64,000 nt of DNA from Sorangium cellulosum So0157-2 (GTDB lineage: Bacteria > Myxococcota_A > Polyangia > Polyangiales > Polyangiaceae). This document shows, piece by piece, positions 47,544-55,995 of this stretch (positions are counted from its first letter, which is position 1; the number at the start of each line of letters is the position of its first letter). The position numbers and the translations under genes are program-made. The notes beneath the pieces were generated by a model. It saw only the letters and a program-made list of their open reading frames with translations. It ran no database searches and was not told the origin of the DNA. The stretch is from NCBI RefSeq assembly GCF_000418325.1, contig NC_021658.1:12318501-12382500 (forward strand), written 5' to 3'.

Positions 47544-48956
47544 ATGCAATCCTCTCTCCAATCCTGGTCGCTTGACGCCGACCCCACCAAGAGCGGCACG
47601 CCGCCGGCCGCGCGGCGGCGGCTCGCTGTGCTGCTGTCCGGGCCGAAGCCCCCGTCCTGGGACACCGCCGACCGCTGGCTGATCCAGCTCAGGTGGGTCG
47701 CGATCGCGGGGATGATCGCGACGACGGTCGCGAGCCGGAAGCTCGTGCCCGACCTCCGGCTGGGGCCGCTCGTCCTCGGCATCGCGGCGATCACGGTGGC
47801 GAACCTCGCCTGGACCTACCGGGTCCGGCGCGCGCGCCCGCTCGACGGGGGCGAGCCCTCGGCGCGCGAGCCCGCGCAGGAGCTCGCGCGCGCCCAGCTC
47901 GTGGGCGACGTGGTCGCGAACGCCTGGATGCTCTGGTTCTCGGGCGGCCTCGAGAACCCGTTCGCGGTCTTCCTCGCCTTCCACATCGCCCTCTCCGGCC
48001 TGCTCTGCCCGCGGCGCACGACCGTGCTCGTGGGGCTCCTGACGCTGCTCGCGATCGGCGTGCTCACCGACGCGGAGCCGCTGCCGCTCGACTCCGCGTC
48101 GCTCGACGGCGACCGCATCCGGCAGCTCGGCGACCTCGTCTCGCTCACGTCGCTGACGCTGTTCCTCGGCTTCTTCGTCGTCGTGTACGCGCACAGGCTC
48201 GAGGAGCTCCGGCAGCAGAGCCAGCGGAACGAGCGGCTGGCGATGCTCGGGCGCATGGTCGGCGGCATGTCGCACGAGCTCAGCACGCCGCTCGCGACGA
48301 TCCTGCTCGCGAGCAAGGACCTCGTCGACGTGGCGCGCGAGACGGGCTCCGAGGACGCGGCGCGCATGGCCGAGACGGTGGCCGGCGAGGCCCGGCGCGC
48401 GAGCGACATCATCAGCCTGATGCGCGGGCAGATCCGGCTCGACCAGCGGCTCGAGCCGCTGGAGCTCACCCGCTTCGTGCGCGACCTCTCGAAGGCCGAG
48501 CTCGCGCGGCTCGGCTACCGGGGCGAGATCGCGTTCGACACGCCGCGGCCGGTGCAGGCGAACGTGCTCAAGCCGGCGCTGCGCCAGGTGCTCGTCAACC
48601 TGCTCGCGAACGCGGCCGAGGCGACCGCCGACGGGGCCGAGCAGCGGATCGAGGTGGGCGTCATCGAGCGCGGCGACGTGTGCGAGATCGCGGTCTCGGA
48701 CAGCGGTCCGGGGCTGAGCCCCGAGATCGCCGGGCGGCTCGGGGAGCCGTTCCAGACGACGAAGATGTCGCAGGGCGGGATGGGGCTCGGGCTCTACATC
48801 AGCTCGATGATGGCCTCGCGCATGAACGCGGTGCTGCGCATGGAGAGCGTCGAGACCGGCGGGGCGAAGGCGACCTTGCGCCTCCGCCTCGACGGGACCA
48901 CGGGCCCGATGGACGCGGATCTGCCCCCCGCGCTGAAGCGCGCCGGGGCGGCCTGA
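47544..48956 (+). CDS. RegB/PrrB-type redox sensor histidine kinase
   Basis: This 470-residue kinase has about six membrane helices (residues 45-220) and a kinase core. The quinone-site motif of RegB proteins is present in the membrane part (SGGLENPFAVFLAF). The H-box is MSHELSTPLATI, a RegB-like form. The ATP domain has N-box NLLANAAEAT, DSGPGLS and GGMGLGLYI. RegB senses the quinone pool and oxygen. The linker (YAHRLEELRQQSQRNERL) has no cysteine, so the redox-active Cys known from Rhodobacter is missing. The response regulator gene follows at once. Confidence 0.85.
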   Translation: MQSSLQSWSLDADPTKSGTPPAARRRLAVLLSGPKPPSWDTADRWLIQLRWVAIAGMIATTVASRKLVPDLRLGPLVLGIAAITVANLAWTYRVRRARPLDGGEPSAREPAQELARAQLVGDVVANAWMLWFSGGLENPFAVFLAFHIALSGLLCPRRTTVLVGLLTLLAIGVLTDAEPLPLDSASLDGDRIRQLGDLVSLTSLTLFLGFFVVVYAHRLEELRQQSQRNERLAMLGRMVGGMSHELSTPLATILLASKDLVDVARETGSEDAARMAETVAGEARRASDIISLMRGQIRLDQRLEPLELTRFVRDLSKAELARLGYRGEIAFDTPRPVQANVLKPALRQVLVNLLANAAEATADGAEQRIEVGVIERGDVCEIAVSDSGPGLSPEIAGRLGEPFQTTKMSQGGMGLGLYISSMMASRMNAVLRMESVETGGAKATLRLRLDGTTGPMDADLPPALKRAGAA

Positions 48957-48963
48957 GGTGAAG

Positions 48964-49521
48964 ATGACGCGACGGATCGAGACGGCGCTGCTCGTGGACG
49001 ACGACGACGCGTTCCGCACCACCCTGCAGGGCGCGCTGCGCCGCCGCGGCGTCGTGGCGAGGACGGCGGCGACGATCGACGAGGGGCTCGTGGCGCTCGA
49101 GTACGAGCCGGTGGACCTCGTGGTCATCGACTACCGCATGCCGCGCGGCGACGGGCTCAGCGCGCTCGCCAAGTACCGCAAGCTGCAGCCCGACGCGGCG
49201 ATCGTGATGCTGACCGGGTTCGGGGACATCCCGCTCGCGGTGGCGGCGATGCGCGAGGGCGCGGACACGCTGCTCAGCAAGCCCGTCGACGCGGACAAGC
49301 TCCTGCGCGAGGCCGCGGGCCTCCGCGAGCGGCAGCGGCCGCCCCCCTCCTCGGCGGCGGCCCCGACACCGCCGCCCGGGAGCCTGAAGCTCGACGACCT
49401 GGAGCGCGAGGCGATCCGCGCCGCGCTCCGGGAGTCGGGCGGCGTGGTGGCGACCGCGGCGAAGCTGCTCGGGATCGACCGGCGGACGCTGCAGCGGAAG
49501 CTGAAGAAGCTCGGGGGCTAG
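48964..49521 (+). CDS. RegA/PrrA-type response regulator
   Basis: This 185-residue regulator has a receiver domain (residues 1-120: ALLVDDDDAFR, VVIDYRMPRGDG with phospho-Asp, MLTGFGDIPLA, LSKPVD) joined by a Pro linker to a Fis-type helix-turn-helix (AAKLLGIDRRTLQRKLKKL). This is the RegA/ActR/PrrA layout. ATG 48964 is chosen over GTG 48958 because GAGG is then 5 nt upstream. Its place after the oxidase genes suggests control of respiration. Confidence 0.88.
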   Translation: MTRRIETALLVDDDDAFRTTLQGALRRRGVVARTAATIDEGLVALEYEPVDLVVIDYRMPRGDGLSALAKYRKLQPDAAIVMLTGFGDIPLAVAAMREGADTLLSKPVDADKLLREAAGLRERQRPPPSSAAAPTPPPGSLKLDDLEREAIRAALRESGGVVATAAKLLGIDRRTLQRKLKKLGG

Positions 49522-50714
49522 TGTTTGCCGAGCGCGTCGAGCGCGGCGAGGACGTCCTTCACGACGTCCTCCGTCTCCTCGACGCCGACCGAGAGGCGGA
49601 TGAGCGCGGGGGAGATGCCGATCGCCGCGAGCTGCTCGTCGCTGAGCTCGTGGAAGCTCATGATGCAGGGCTGCTCGATGAGCGTCTCCACGCCGCCGAA
49701 GCTCGGGGCGATCGCGGCGATGCGGGTGCCGTCGACGACGCGCGCGGCCGCCTCGCGCCCGCCGCGCACGATGAAGCTCACGACGCCGCCGAAGCCGCGC
49801 ATCTGCGCGGCCGCGATCTCGTGATCCGGGTGCGACGGGAGCCCGGGGTAGAACACCCGCTCGACGGCGGGGTGCGCCTCGAGCGCGCGCGCCACCGCGA
49901 GCCCCGTCGCGTTCTGCCGCTCGACGCGGAGCGCGAGCGTCTTCATCCCGCGGCCGATCAGCGCCGCGGCGTGGGGGTCGATGACACCGCCGAGGACGCT
50001 GCGCATGTCGCGGACGAGCGAGACCAGCGCGCTCGAGCCGGACACGGCGCCGCCGAGGACGTCGTTGTGGCCGGACAGGTACTTGCTGGCGCTGTGGACG
50101 ACGAGGTCGATGCCGCGCCCGATCGGGTCCGAGTTGCACGGTGTCGCGAACGTCGCGTCGACGATCGTCTTGACGCGCGCCTTCTTGCAGATCTCGGCGA
50201 AGCGGGACAGGTCGATGCAGTGCAGGTACGGGTTCGTCGGCGACTCGCTCAGCGCGAAGCGGGTGCGCGGCTTGAAGGCCGCCTCGAGCTGGTCGAACGC
50301 GCCCGGGTCGATCAGCGTGTGCTCGACGCCGAGCCGCGAGAGCACGTTGATCACGAACTGCCGCGTGCGGCGGTACACGTCGCGGAAGAGGATGACGTGG
50401 TCGCCCGCCTTGAGCAGGGCGAACGCCGTGGTCGTCACCGCGGCCATGCCGCTCGCGAAGAGCACGGCGTCCTCCGCGCGATCGAGCGCCGCGATGCGCT
50501 GCTCGACCTCGCGCACGGTCGGGTTGCCGTAGCGGCCGTACTCCTGGCGCTCCGGGTCCGTGTCGCCCCCGGCGAAGTAGCGCTCGAGATCCGCCGTGTT
50601 CGCAAACGTGTACGTCGCCGTCTGCGCGATCGCGGGGGCGAGGGTGTGGGACGGCCGGTCGCGGAGCACACCCGCGTGCACAGCATCGGTCGAATTCGGC
50701 AGGTCGGTCTTCAT
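49518..50714 (-). CDS. PLP-dependent Cys/Met metabolism enzyme (MetB/MetC/MGL family)
   Basis: This 398-residue enzyme of the cystathionine gamma-synthase family has the PLP lysine in VVHSASKYLSGHNDVLGG, the binding Asp in TIVDATFATP and the motif YGRYGNPT. C-terminal motifs are SFGGVETLIEQP and RLSVGVEETEDVV. Family members make or cleave cystathionine, methionine or homocysteine; sequence alone does not tell which. I take ATG 50714 as the start since it gives the family's usual N-terminus. It diverges from a sulfite/nitrite reductase gene across a G-rich block, so a sulfur role is plausible. Confidence 0.88.
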   Translation of the reverse strand: MKTDLPNSTDAVHAGVLRDRPSHTLAPAIAQTATYTFANTADLERYFAGGDTDPERQEYGRYGNPTVREVEQRIAALDRAEDAVLFASGMAAVTTTAFALLKAGDHVILFRDVYRRTRQFVINVLSRLGVEHTLIDPGAFDQLEAAFKPRTRFALSESPTNPYLHCIDLSRFAEICKKARVKTIVDATFATPCNSDPIGRGIDLVVHSASKYLSGHNDVLGGAVSGSSALVSLVRDMRSVLGGVIDPHAAALIGRGMKTLALRVERQNATGLAVARALEAHPAVERVFYPGLPSHPDHEIAAAQMRGFGGVVSFIVRGGREAAARVVDGTRIAAIAPSFGGVETLIEQPCIMSFHELSDEQLAAIGISPALIRLSVGVEETEDVVKDVLAALDALGKH

Positions 50715-50775
50715 TGGGGGCGCTGAGGTGGGGGGGCGCTGAGGTGGGGGGGCGCCGGGGTGGGGGCGCCGAGGG
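50715..50775 (+). repeat. G-tract repeats with G-quadruplex potential
   Basis: Runs of 4 to 7 G occur six times within about 60 bp, in a repeated GGGGCGCTGAGGTGGG unit. Four or more G-runs separated by short loops fit a G-quadruplex on this strand. It lies between the divergent sulfur-metabolism genes, right before the minus gene's ATG. Confidence 0.6.
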
Positions 50776-50850
50776 GCCGGGATCTTCGGTGCACCGGCCT
50801 TCAGAATTGTCGCACTTGACGCGTCGGAAATATAGGGAATACACTTGGTT
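50776..50850. promoter_or_regulatory. Promoter region of the siroheme reductase gene
   Basis: This 75-nt stretch is AT-richer. TTGACG (50816-50821) resembles a -35 element, but no -10 lies at a good distance; TATAGG is only 9 nt further and GAATAC about 15 nt. A direct repeat CACTTG occurs at about 50813 and 50842. Low confidence in any single element. Confidence 0.25.
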
Positions 50851-52518
50851 ATGTTGCATACGGTCGAGCGCCTTGCGGCGGCTATCGACGAACACGCCGA
50901 GAACGTCGCCAAATTCAAACGTGGTGAGCTGACCCCCGACCAGTTCCGCCCGCTGCGGCTGGCCATGGGGGTCTACGCGCAGCTCGCGCACGTGAAGCAC
51001 ATGCAGCGCATCAAGATTCCCGGAGGGCAGCTCACGGCTGCGCAGCTGGAAGCCCTCGCGGAAGTCACGGAGCGGTGGGGTCGCGGGCTAGCGCACGTCA
51101 CGACCCGCCAGGACATCCAGCTCCACTACCTGGAGATCGAGGAGACGATCGACCTGCACCGCGTGCTCGTGCGCGCCGGGGTGACGACGGTCGGCGCGTG
51201 CGCGGACACGCTCCGCAACATCACCGCGTCGCACCTCGCCGGCGTGGTCGAGGACGAGGTGTTCGACGTGACGCCTTACGCGCTCGCGGTCACCCAGCAC
51301 TTCCTCTTCCACGAGCACAACCGGCGGCTACCGCGGAAGTTCAAGGTGGCCTTCTCGGGGAGCGCGCGCGACCACGCGCAGGTCATGATCAACGACATCG
51401 GTCTGTTCGCGAAGATCGGCGACCGCGGGCGCGGCTTCGCGGTCTACGTGGCCGGCTCGCTCGGCTCGACGCCCGAGATCGCGCACCTCTGGAAGGAGTT
51501 CATCCCGGAGTCCGATCTGCTGCCGTTGTGCGAGGCCGTGGTGAGCGTGTTCCACCGGGACGGAGAGCGGAAGAACCGGAAGAAGGCGCGCCTCAAGTTC
51601 CTGCTGCGCAAGATCGGCGAGGCCGAGTTCCTGCGCAGGCTCGACGAGGAGTTCGATCGCATCAAGGCGGAGCGCGGCGACGCGCTCGCGGCCGAGCTGG
51701 CGGAGAATGTGGGCAGGTACCGGGAGAACGATCCGCCCCCGCTCACGCCGCTGCGGGAGACGCTCGGCGACGGCGCGTTCGCGCGCTGGAAGCGGACCAA
51801 CACGATCGCGCAGAAGCAGCCCGGCTACCGGGTGGCGACGGTCAAGCTGCCGCTCGGCGACATCACGAGCGAGCAGCTGAAGCGCCTGGCCGACCTGTCG
51901 CGGCGCTACGGCAACGGCGAGGTGCGGGCGACGAACACGCAGAACTTCGTGCTGCGCTGGGTGCCGGAGGGGCAGCTGCTCAACCTGCACCGTGAGCTCT
52001 CGCAAATGGGCCTCGCCGAGGCGGACGCGGGGCACGTCACCGACGTGGTGACCTGCCCTGGCGGCGACTACTGCACGCTCGCGATCACGAAGAGCATGGA
52101 GGTCGGGTCGCGCATCCGGGAGCACCTGGTGCCGAACGGCAGCCGCCAGGAGGCCGACGACTTCGTGAGCGCCCTCGGCGAGTTCGACATCAAGATCTCG
52201 GGGTGCCCGAACTCGTGCGGGCAGCACCACGTCGCCGACATCGGGATGACGGGGCTGATGGTGAAGGGCAAGGACGGGGTCGAGCGCCCGCACTACTCGC
52301 TCCGGGTGGGCGGCGGCTGCGGCCCGAACGCGCGCATCGGCGAGCGCCTCGACGGCCGCATCCCCGAGGAGGAGACGCCCAAGGTGATCGCCGCGATCGC
52401 GCGCTTCTACATGGCGAGTCGCGCCGAGGGCGAGAGCTTCCGCGACTTCGTGACGCGCAAGGGCGTGCAGGAGATCACCCGCGCCGGCTTTGCGGCGGCG
52501 GAGGGTGCCGCGATCTAG
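50851..52518 (+). CDS. Ferredoxin-type sulfite/nitrite reductase (siroheme)
   Basis: This 555-residue enzyme reduces sulfite to sulfide or nitrite to ammonia with a siroheme-4Fe4S centre. The cluster cysteines are VTCPGGDYCTLA and ISGCPNSCGQH. Two ferredoxin-like halves are visible (QRIKIPGGQLTAAQLEALA; TTRQDIQLHYL; VATVKLPLGDITSEQLKRLA; RATNTQNFVL). Sulfite and nitrite forms cannot be told apart by eye, but its divergent neighbour in Cys/Met metabolism favours sulfite. Start ATG 50851; TTG 50845 is also in frame. Confidence 0.9.
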   Translation: MLHTVERLAAAIDEHAENVAKFKRGELTPDQFRPLRLAMGVYAQLAHVKHMQRIKIPGGQLTAAQLEALAEVTERWGRGLAHVTTRQDIQLHYLEIEETIDLHRVLVRAGVTTVGACADTLRNITASHLAGVVEDEVFDVTPYALAVTQHFLFHEHNRRLPRKFKVAFSGSARDHAQVMINDIGLFAKIGDRGRGFAVYVAGSLGSTPEIAHLWKEFIPESDLLPLCEAVVSVFHRDGERKNRKKARLKFLLRKIGEAEFLRRLDEEFDRIKAERGDALAAELAENVGRYRENDPPPLTPLRETLGDGAFARWKRTNTIAQKQPGYRVATVKLPLGDITSEQLKRLADLSRRYGNGEVRATNTQNFVLRWVPEGQLLNLHRELSQMGLAEADAGHVTDVVTCPGGDYCTLAITKSMEVGSRIREHLVPNGSRQEADDFVSALGEFDIKISGCPNSCGQHHVADIGMTGLMVKGKDGVERPHYSLRVGGGCGPNARIGERLDGRIPEEETPKVIAAIARFYMASRAEGESFRDFVTRKGVQEITRAGFAAAEGAAI

Positions 52519-52533
52519 AGCGGTTCTCAGCTA

Positions 52534-52563
52534 GGACGAGAGACCGTGCTCGGTCTCTCGTCC
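52534..52563. terminator. 13-bp hairpin after the siroheme reductase gene
   Basis: GGACGAGAGACCG, loop TGCT, CGGTCTCTCGTCC form a perfect stem 15 nt past the stop. A C/T-rich stretch follows. It likely terminates the reductase transcript. Confidence 0.7.
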
Positions 52564-52640
52564 CCGTCTCCCCTCTTCCCTCCTCCGTCTTTCGTCCCCC
52601 GTCTCCCGTCCTCCGTGCGCGTGCGAGATTCCCCGGAGTC

Positions 52641-52703
52641 AGCGCGCACGCGCACGCAGACGCGCACGCGCACGCGCACGCGCACGCGCACGCAGACGCG
52701 CAC
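52641..52703. repeat. Alternating CGCACG hexamer tract
   Basis: About ten units of CGCACG with two CGCAGACG variants. The sequence alternates pyrimidine and purine, which favours Z-DNA. It is flanked by the inverted pair CCGTCTCCCGT (about 52598) and ACGGGAGACGG (about 52702). It lies between convergent genes. Confidence 0.75.
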
Positions 52704-52754
52704 GGGAGACGGGAGACGTAATCTGGGCCCGTCTCCTGCACGGGCGAGCCCCAC

Positions 52755-54869
52755 TCAACGACGACGGGGGATCAGGGGCGGATCGCCCGCGAAGGGGTTC
52801 ATCGCCAGCGCCGCCAGCACGCCCGCGGCGCCCGCCTTGACCTTCTCCATCCCCGGAGCGACCGGCGCGAGCTCCTCGCGCTCCTCGATGAGCTCGGGGG
52901 GAATGTCGAGCAGGAACCTGCTCGGCGTCCTCGGCACCATCTTGCCGCGCGAGCCGCGGTGCTTCGCCCGCGTGAGGTAGAGCCGATCGCGGGCCCGCGT
53001 GACCGCGACGTAGAAGAGCCGCCGCTCCTCCTCGATGCTGTGCCCGCCCGTGTCGCCCCCCTCGGCGCCGCTCGGCGCGGCGTCCGTGGCGCGCTCGTCG
53101 AGGCTGCGCTGGTGGGGCATCAGCCCCTCCTCCAGGCCGATCACGAAGACGTACGGGAACTCGAGGCCCTTCGCGCCGTGCATCGTGGTGAGCGTCACGC
53201 GGTCGGTGGCCTCCTCCTCCTCGGAGTCCTGCCGGAGCGCGAGCAGCCGCAGGAACTCGGCGAAGCTCGCGCGGTCCCCCTTCCCCTTCTCGTCGCGGCG
53301 CGCGAAGACGTTGAGCAGCCCCTCGAGGTTGCCCCAGCGGCGCGCGGCGGCGTTGTTCGTGGAGGAGCCGGTCATGATGTCCTCCTTGAAGCCGGCGTCG
53401 GCGAGCAGCGCGCGCGCGACCTCCGCGGAGGGCTCGCCGCGCTCGAGCCGCCCGCGCGCGGCCTCGATGATCCGGAGCAGCTGGCGGCACCCCTCGATCG
53501 CGGCGGCGCTCAGCTCGTGGACGGCGTGCGGACGCGACACCGCCGTCCAGAGCGAGGTGTCGTGCGCCGTCGCGTAGGCGCCGAGCTTGGCGACCGCGGC
53601 GTCGCCGACGCCGCGCGCCGGGTAGTTCAGGATGCGCCGCAGCGACATCTCGTCCTGCGGGTTCAGCGCGACGCGCAGGTAGGCGATGAGGTCCTTGACC
53701 TCCTTGCGCTCGAAGAACTGCTGGCCGCCGATCATCCGGATCGGGATCTGCCGCTCCTTGAGGGCCGACTCGATCGCCGCTGCCTGGAGGTTCGACCGGT
53801 AGAGCACGGCGATGTCCTTCGGCCGCGCGGCCTCCCGCTCCAGCAGGCGCTGCGCCTCCGTGGCCACGAAGCTCGCCTCGACGTCGGGGTCGACGCAGAT
53901 GATGGACCGCACCTTGTCGCCGTCCAGGCGGGTGGCGATGAGCGACTTCTTGTGCCGCCGGGCGCCGGACTTCGCGAGCACCGCGTTGGCGACGTCGAGG
54001 ATCGGCTTGCGCGAGCGGTAGTTGTGCTCGAGCTTGACGACCTTCGCGCCGGAGAAATGCTCCTCGAAATCGAGGATGTTGCGCACGTCGGCGCCGCGCC
54101 AGGCGTAGATCGACTGGTCGTCGTCGCCGACGACGACCACGTTGCGGTGCTCGCCGCAGAGCAGGCGCAGGAGCTCGAGCTGGGCGCGGTTCGTGTCCTG
54201 GTACTCGTCGACGATCACGAAGCGGTAGCGCATCCGCCAGCGCTCGAGGACGTCGGCCCGCGTCTGCCAGAGGCGGACCACCTCGCAGATGAGGTCGTCG
54301 AAGTCGAAGGCCTGGAACGAGCGCAGCGCCGCGTTGTAGCGCGGGTACACGAGCATCGAGATCTCGTCGTAGTCGTCGATGCCCTTGCCCTGCCGCTGCG
54401 CCTCGGCCCACGCCTCGGGCTCGAGGAACGCGTTCTTGGCGTTCGAGATGCGCGAGAGGATCGCGCCGACGTCGTAGCTCTTGCCGGCGCGGAGCTCGCG
54501 GAGGATCTCGCGGATGACCCCCAGCGCGTCGGACTGATCGAAGATGGCGAACGAGCCGCCGCGCAGGCCGAGGGCGCGGGTCTCGGCGCCGAGCACGTCG
54601 AGGCCGAAGCGGTGGAAGGTGCAGACCTTGAGCTCGCGCGCGACCTTGGCGCCGACGAGCTTGCCGACGCGCTCGTGCATCTCGGCGGCGGCCTTGTTGG
54701 TGAAGGTCATCGCCAGGATGGAGCGCGCCGAGATGCCGCGATCGAGCAAGCGCGCGATCCGCGTGGTCACCACGCGCGTCTTGCCGGATCCGGCGCCGGC
54801 GAGCACCAGCATTGGCCCGAGCTCGTGCTCGACGGCCGCACGTTGAGACGGGTTCAATAAGTCCGACAC
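52755..54869 (-). CDS. UvrD/PcrA/Rep-family superfamily 1 DNA helicase
   Basis: This 704-residue helicase moves 3'-5' on DNA in repair and replication restart. Motifs in order: Q-motif LNPSQRAAVEH, Walker A AGAGSGKT, TFTNKAAAEM, VDEYQDTNRAQ, GDDDQSIYAWRGA, LEHNYRS, TMHGAKGLEF and VAVTRARDRLYL. The length fits Rep/PcrA. Start GTG 54869. A disordered tail ends MNPFAGDPPLIPRRR. It may be co-transcribed with the lipoprotein gene upstream (88-nt gap). Confidence 0.93.
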   Translation of the reverse strand: MSDLLNPSQRAAVEHELGPMLVLAGAGSGKTRVVTTRIARLLDRGISARSILAMTFTNKAAAEMHERVGKLVGAKVARELKVCTFHRFGLDVLGAETRALGLRGGSFAIFDQSDALGVIREILRELRAGKSYDVGAILSRISNAKNAFLEPEAWAEAQRQGKGIDDYDEISMLVYPRYNAALRSFQAFDFDDLICEVVRLWQTRADVLERWRMRYRFVIVDEYQDTNRAQLELLRLLCGEHRNVVVVGDDDQSIYAWRGADVRNILDFEEHFSGAKVVKLEHNYRSRKPILDVANAVLAKSGARRHKKSLIATRLDGDKVRSIICVDPDVEASFVATEAQRLLEREAARPKDIAVLYRSNLQAAAIESALKERQIPIRMIGGQQFFERKEVKDLIAYLRVALNPQDEMSLRRILNYPARGVGDAAVAKLGAYATAHDTSLWTAVSRPHAVHELSAAAIEGCRQLLRIIEAARGRLERGEPSAEVARALLADAGFKEDIMTGSSTNNAAARRWGNLEGLLNVFARRDEKGKGDRASFAEFLRLLALRQDSEEEEATDRVTLTTMHGAKGLEFPYVFVIGLEEGLMPHQRSLDERATDAAPSGAEGGDTGGHSIEEERRLFYVAVTRARDRLYLTRAKHRGSRGKMVPRTPSRFLLDIPPELIEEREELAPVAPGMEKVKAGAAGVLAALAMNPFAGDPPLIPRRR

Positions 54870-54957
54870 CGTGCGGTGCCCTAGCCCGGCGTGGGCCGGA
54901 GCGGGAGCTTGATTTTACCGGACGGGGGGGCGGGCGCGGGATCACCGCTGGAACGGC

Positions 54958-55944
54958 TCAAAGTCCGGGCGGCGTGGCGAACTGCCCCGGGAACGGGTTC
55001 GCCTCCCGGCGGAGCCGGACGTCGTCGAGCGTCCAGGGCGCCGTGCCGCGCTCGTGGAAGAGGGCCACGCCGATCACGCCCACGTTCCTCGTGTCGCCGT
55101 GCTTCTGGTTCGCGTAGGAGCCGCGGACCGAGCCGAACCGGAACGCAGCGACCGTGTCCATGCTCTGGCGGAAACCGTCGATCTCGAGCTCGCCGTGGGG
55201 CTCGACCAGATAACCACGCTTGTCGAACGCCGCGGGCTGGCCGTCCATGACGTCGAGGCCGTCGACGGACACGACGCACTCGATCCGGTTCGGCGTGAGG
55301 TTGCGCAGCACGACGCTGTAGCGCTGGCCGGCCTCGCCGACGACGTGGCTCGTCTCGCCGGCGACGAAGCCGCTCAGGAAGCCGCCGCCCTCGCCGCGCA
55401 GCCCGATCGCGACGGCGCCGCCGGCGAGCGTGAAGGCCTGCGGCGACGTGCGGCGGAAGCCGGACGCGCTCGCCATGGCGCGGGCGCCCTCCGCGTCGTT
55501 GTAGAACAGGCTCGCGAGCGCGAACGGCCGCGCGACGTCGGCGCGGACGAACGGCGCGGTCGAGATGCGGGACACGCGCGTCTCCCCCCACTCGGTGCCG
55601 AGGCCGGGGCGCTCGATCGGCTCCGGCGCGACCTGGCTGCTCGGCGCCCGGCGCGCCGCCCCCTCGGCGCGGCCGGTGCCGTGCGCGGCGGAGGGCGCCT
55701 CGACGTCGGCAGAGGGCGCCGCGGGCGCCGCCTCGAGCGGCGGCGGGGCGGGGGCGCCCGGCTCGGCGGCGGCGCCATCCCAGGCGCCGGAGCTGCCCGA
55801 GGCGACGAACCCAGGCGCGGGATCGGCTGCCCTCGATGTCGCGGCGTCCGCCGGCCGGGCCGCGGTGCCGCCGCCGCACGAGGCAGCGCCCGCGAGGAGC
55901 GATACCGCCAAACAAGCCAGCCCGATTCGTCGCGTCCGGTTCAT
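54958..55944 (-). CDS. Putative lipoprotein of unknown function
   Basis: This 328-residue protein starts at ATG 55944, with GGAGG 5 nt upstream. Its lipoprotein signal is GLACLAVSLLAGAASC. A Pro/Ala-rich linker covers about residues 30-110. The C-terminal 210 residues are a globular, beta-rich domain (FVRADVARPFALASLFYND, YSVVLRNLTPNRIECVVSVD, GTAPWTLDDVRLR). No catalytic motif is seen. It follows two Ser/Thr kinase genes on the same strand and could be their envelope partner; that is a guess. Confidence 0.7.
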   Translation of the reverse strand: MNRTRRIGLACLAVSLLAGAASCGGGTAARPADAATSRAADPAPGFVASGSSGAWDGAAAEPGAPAPPPLEAAPAAPSADVEAPSAAHGTGRAEGAARRAPSSQVAPEPIERPGLGTEWGETRVSRISTAPFVRADVARPFALASLFYNDAEGARAMASASGFRRTSPQAFTLAGGAVAIGLRGEGGGFLSGFVAGETSHVVGEAGQRYSVVLRNLTPNRIECVVSVDGLDVMDGQPAAFDKRGYLVEPHGELEIDGFRQSMDTVAAFRFGSVRGSYANQKHGDTRNVGVIGVALFHERGTAPWTLDDVRLRREANPFPGQFATPPGL

Positions 55945-55995
55945 GGTCCCTCCACTCCGCATTGCGGTGTCGACCGGAGAACGGGCTCGACGAGG

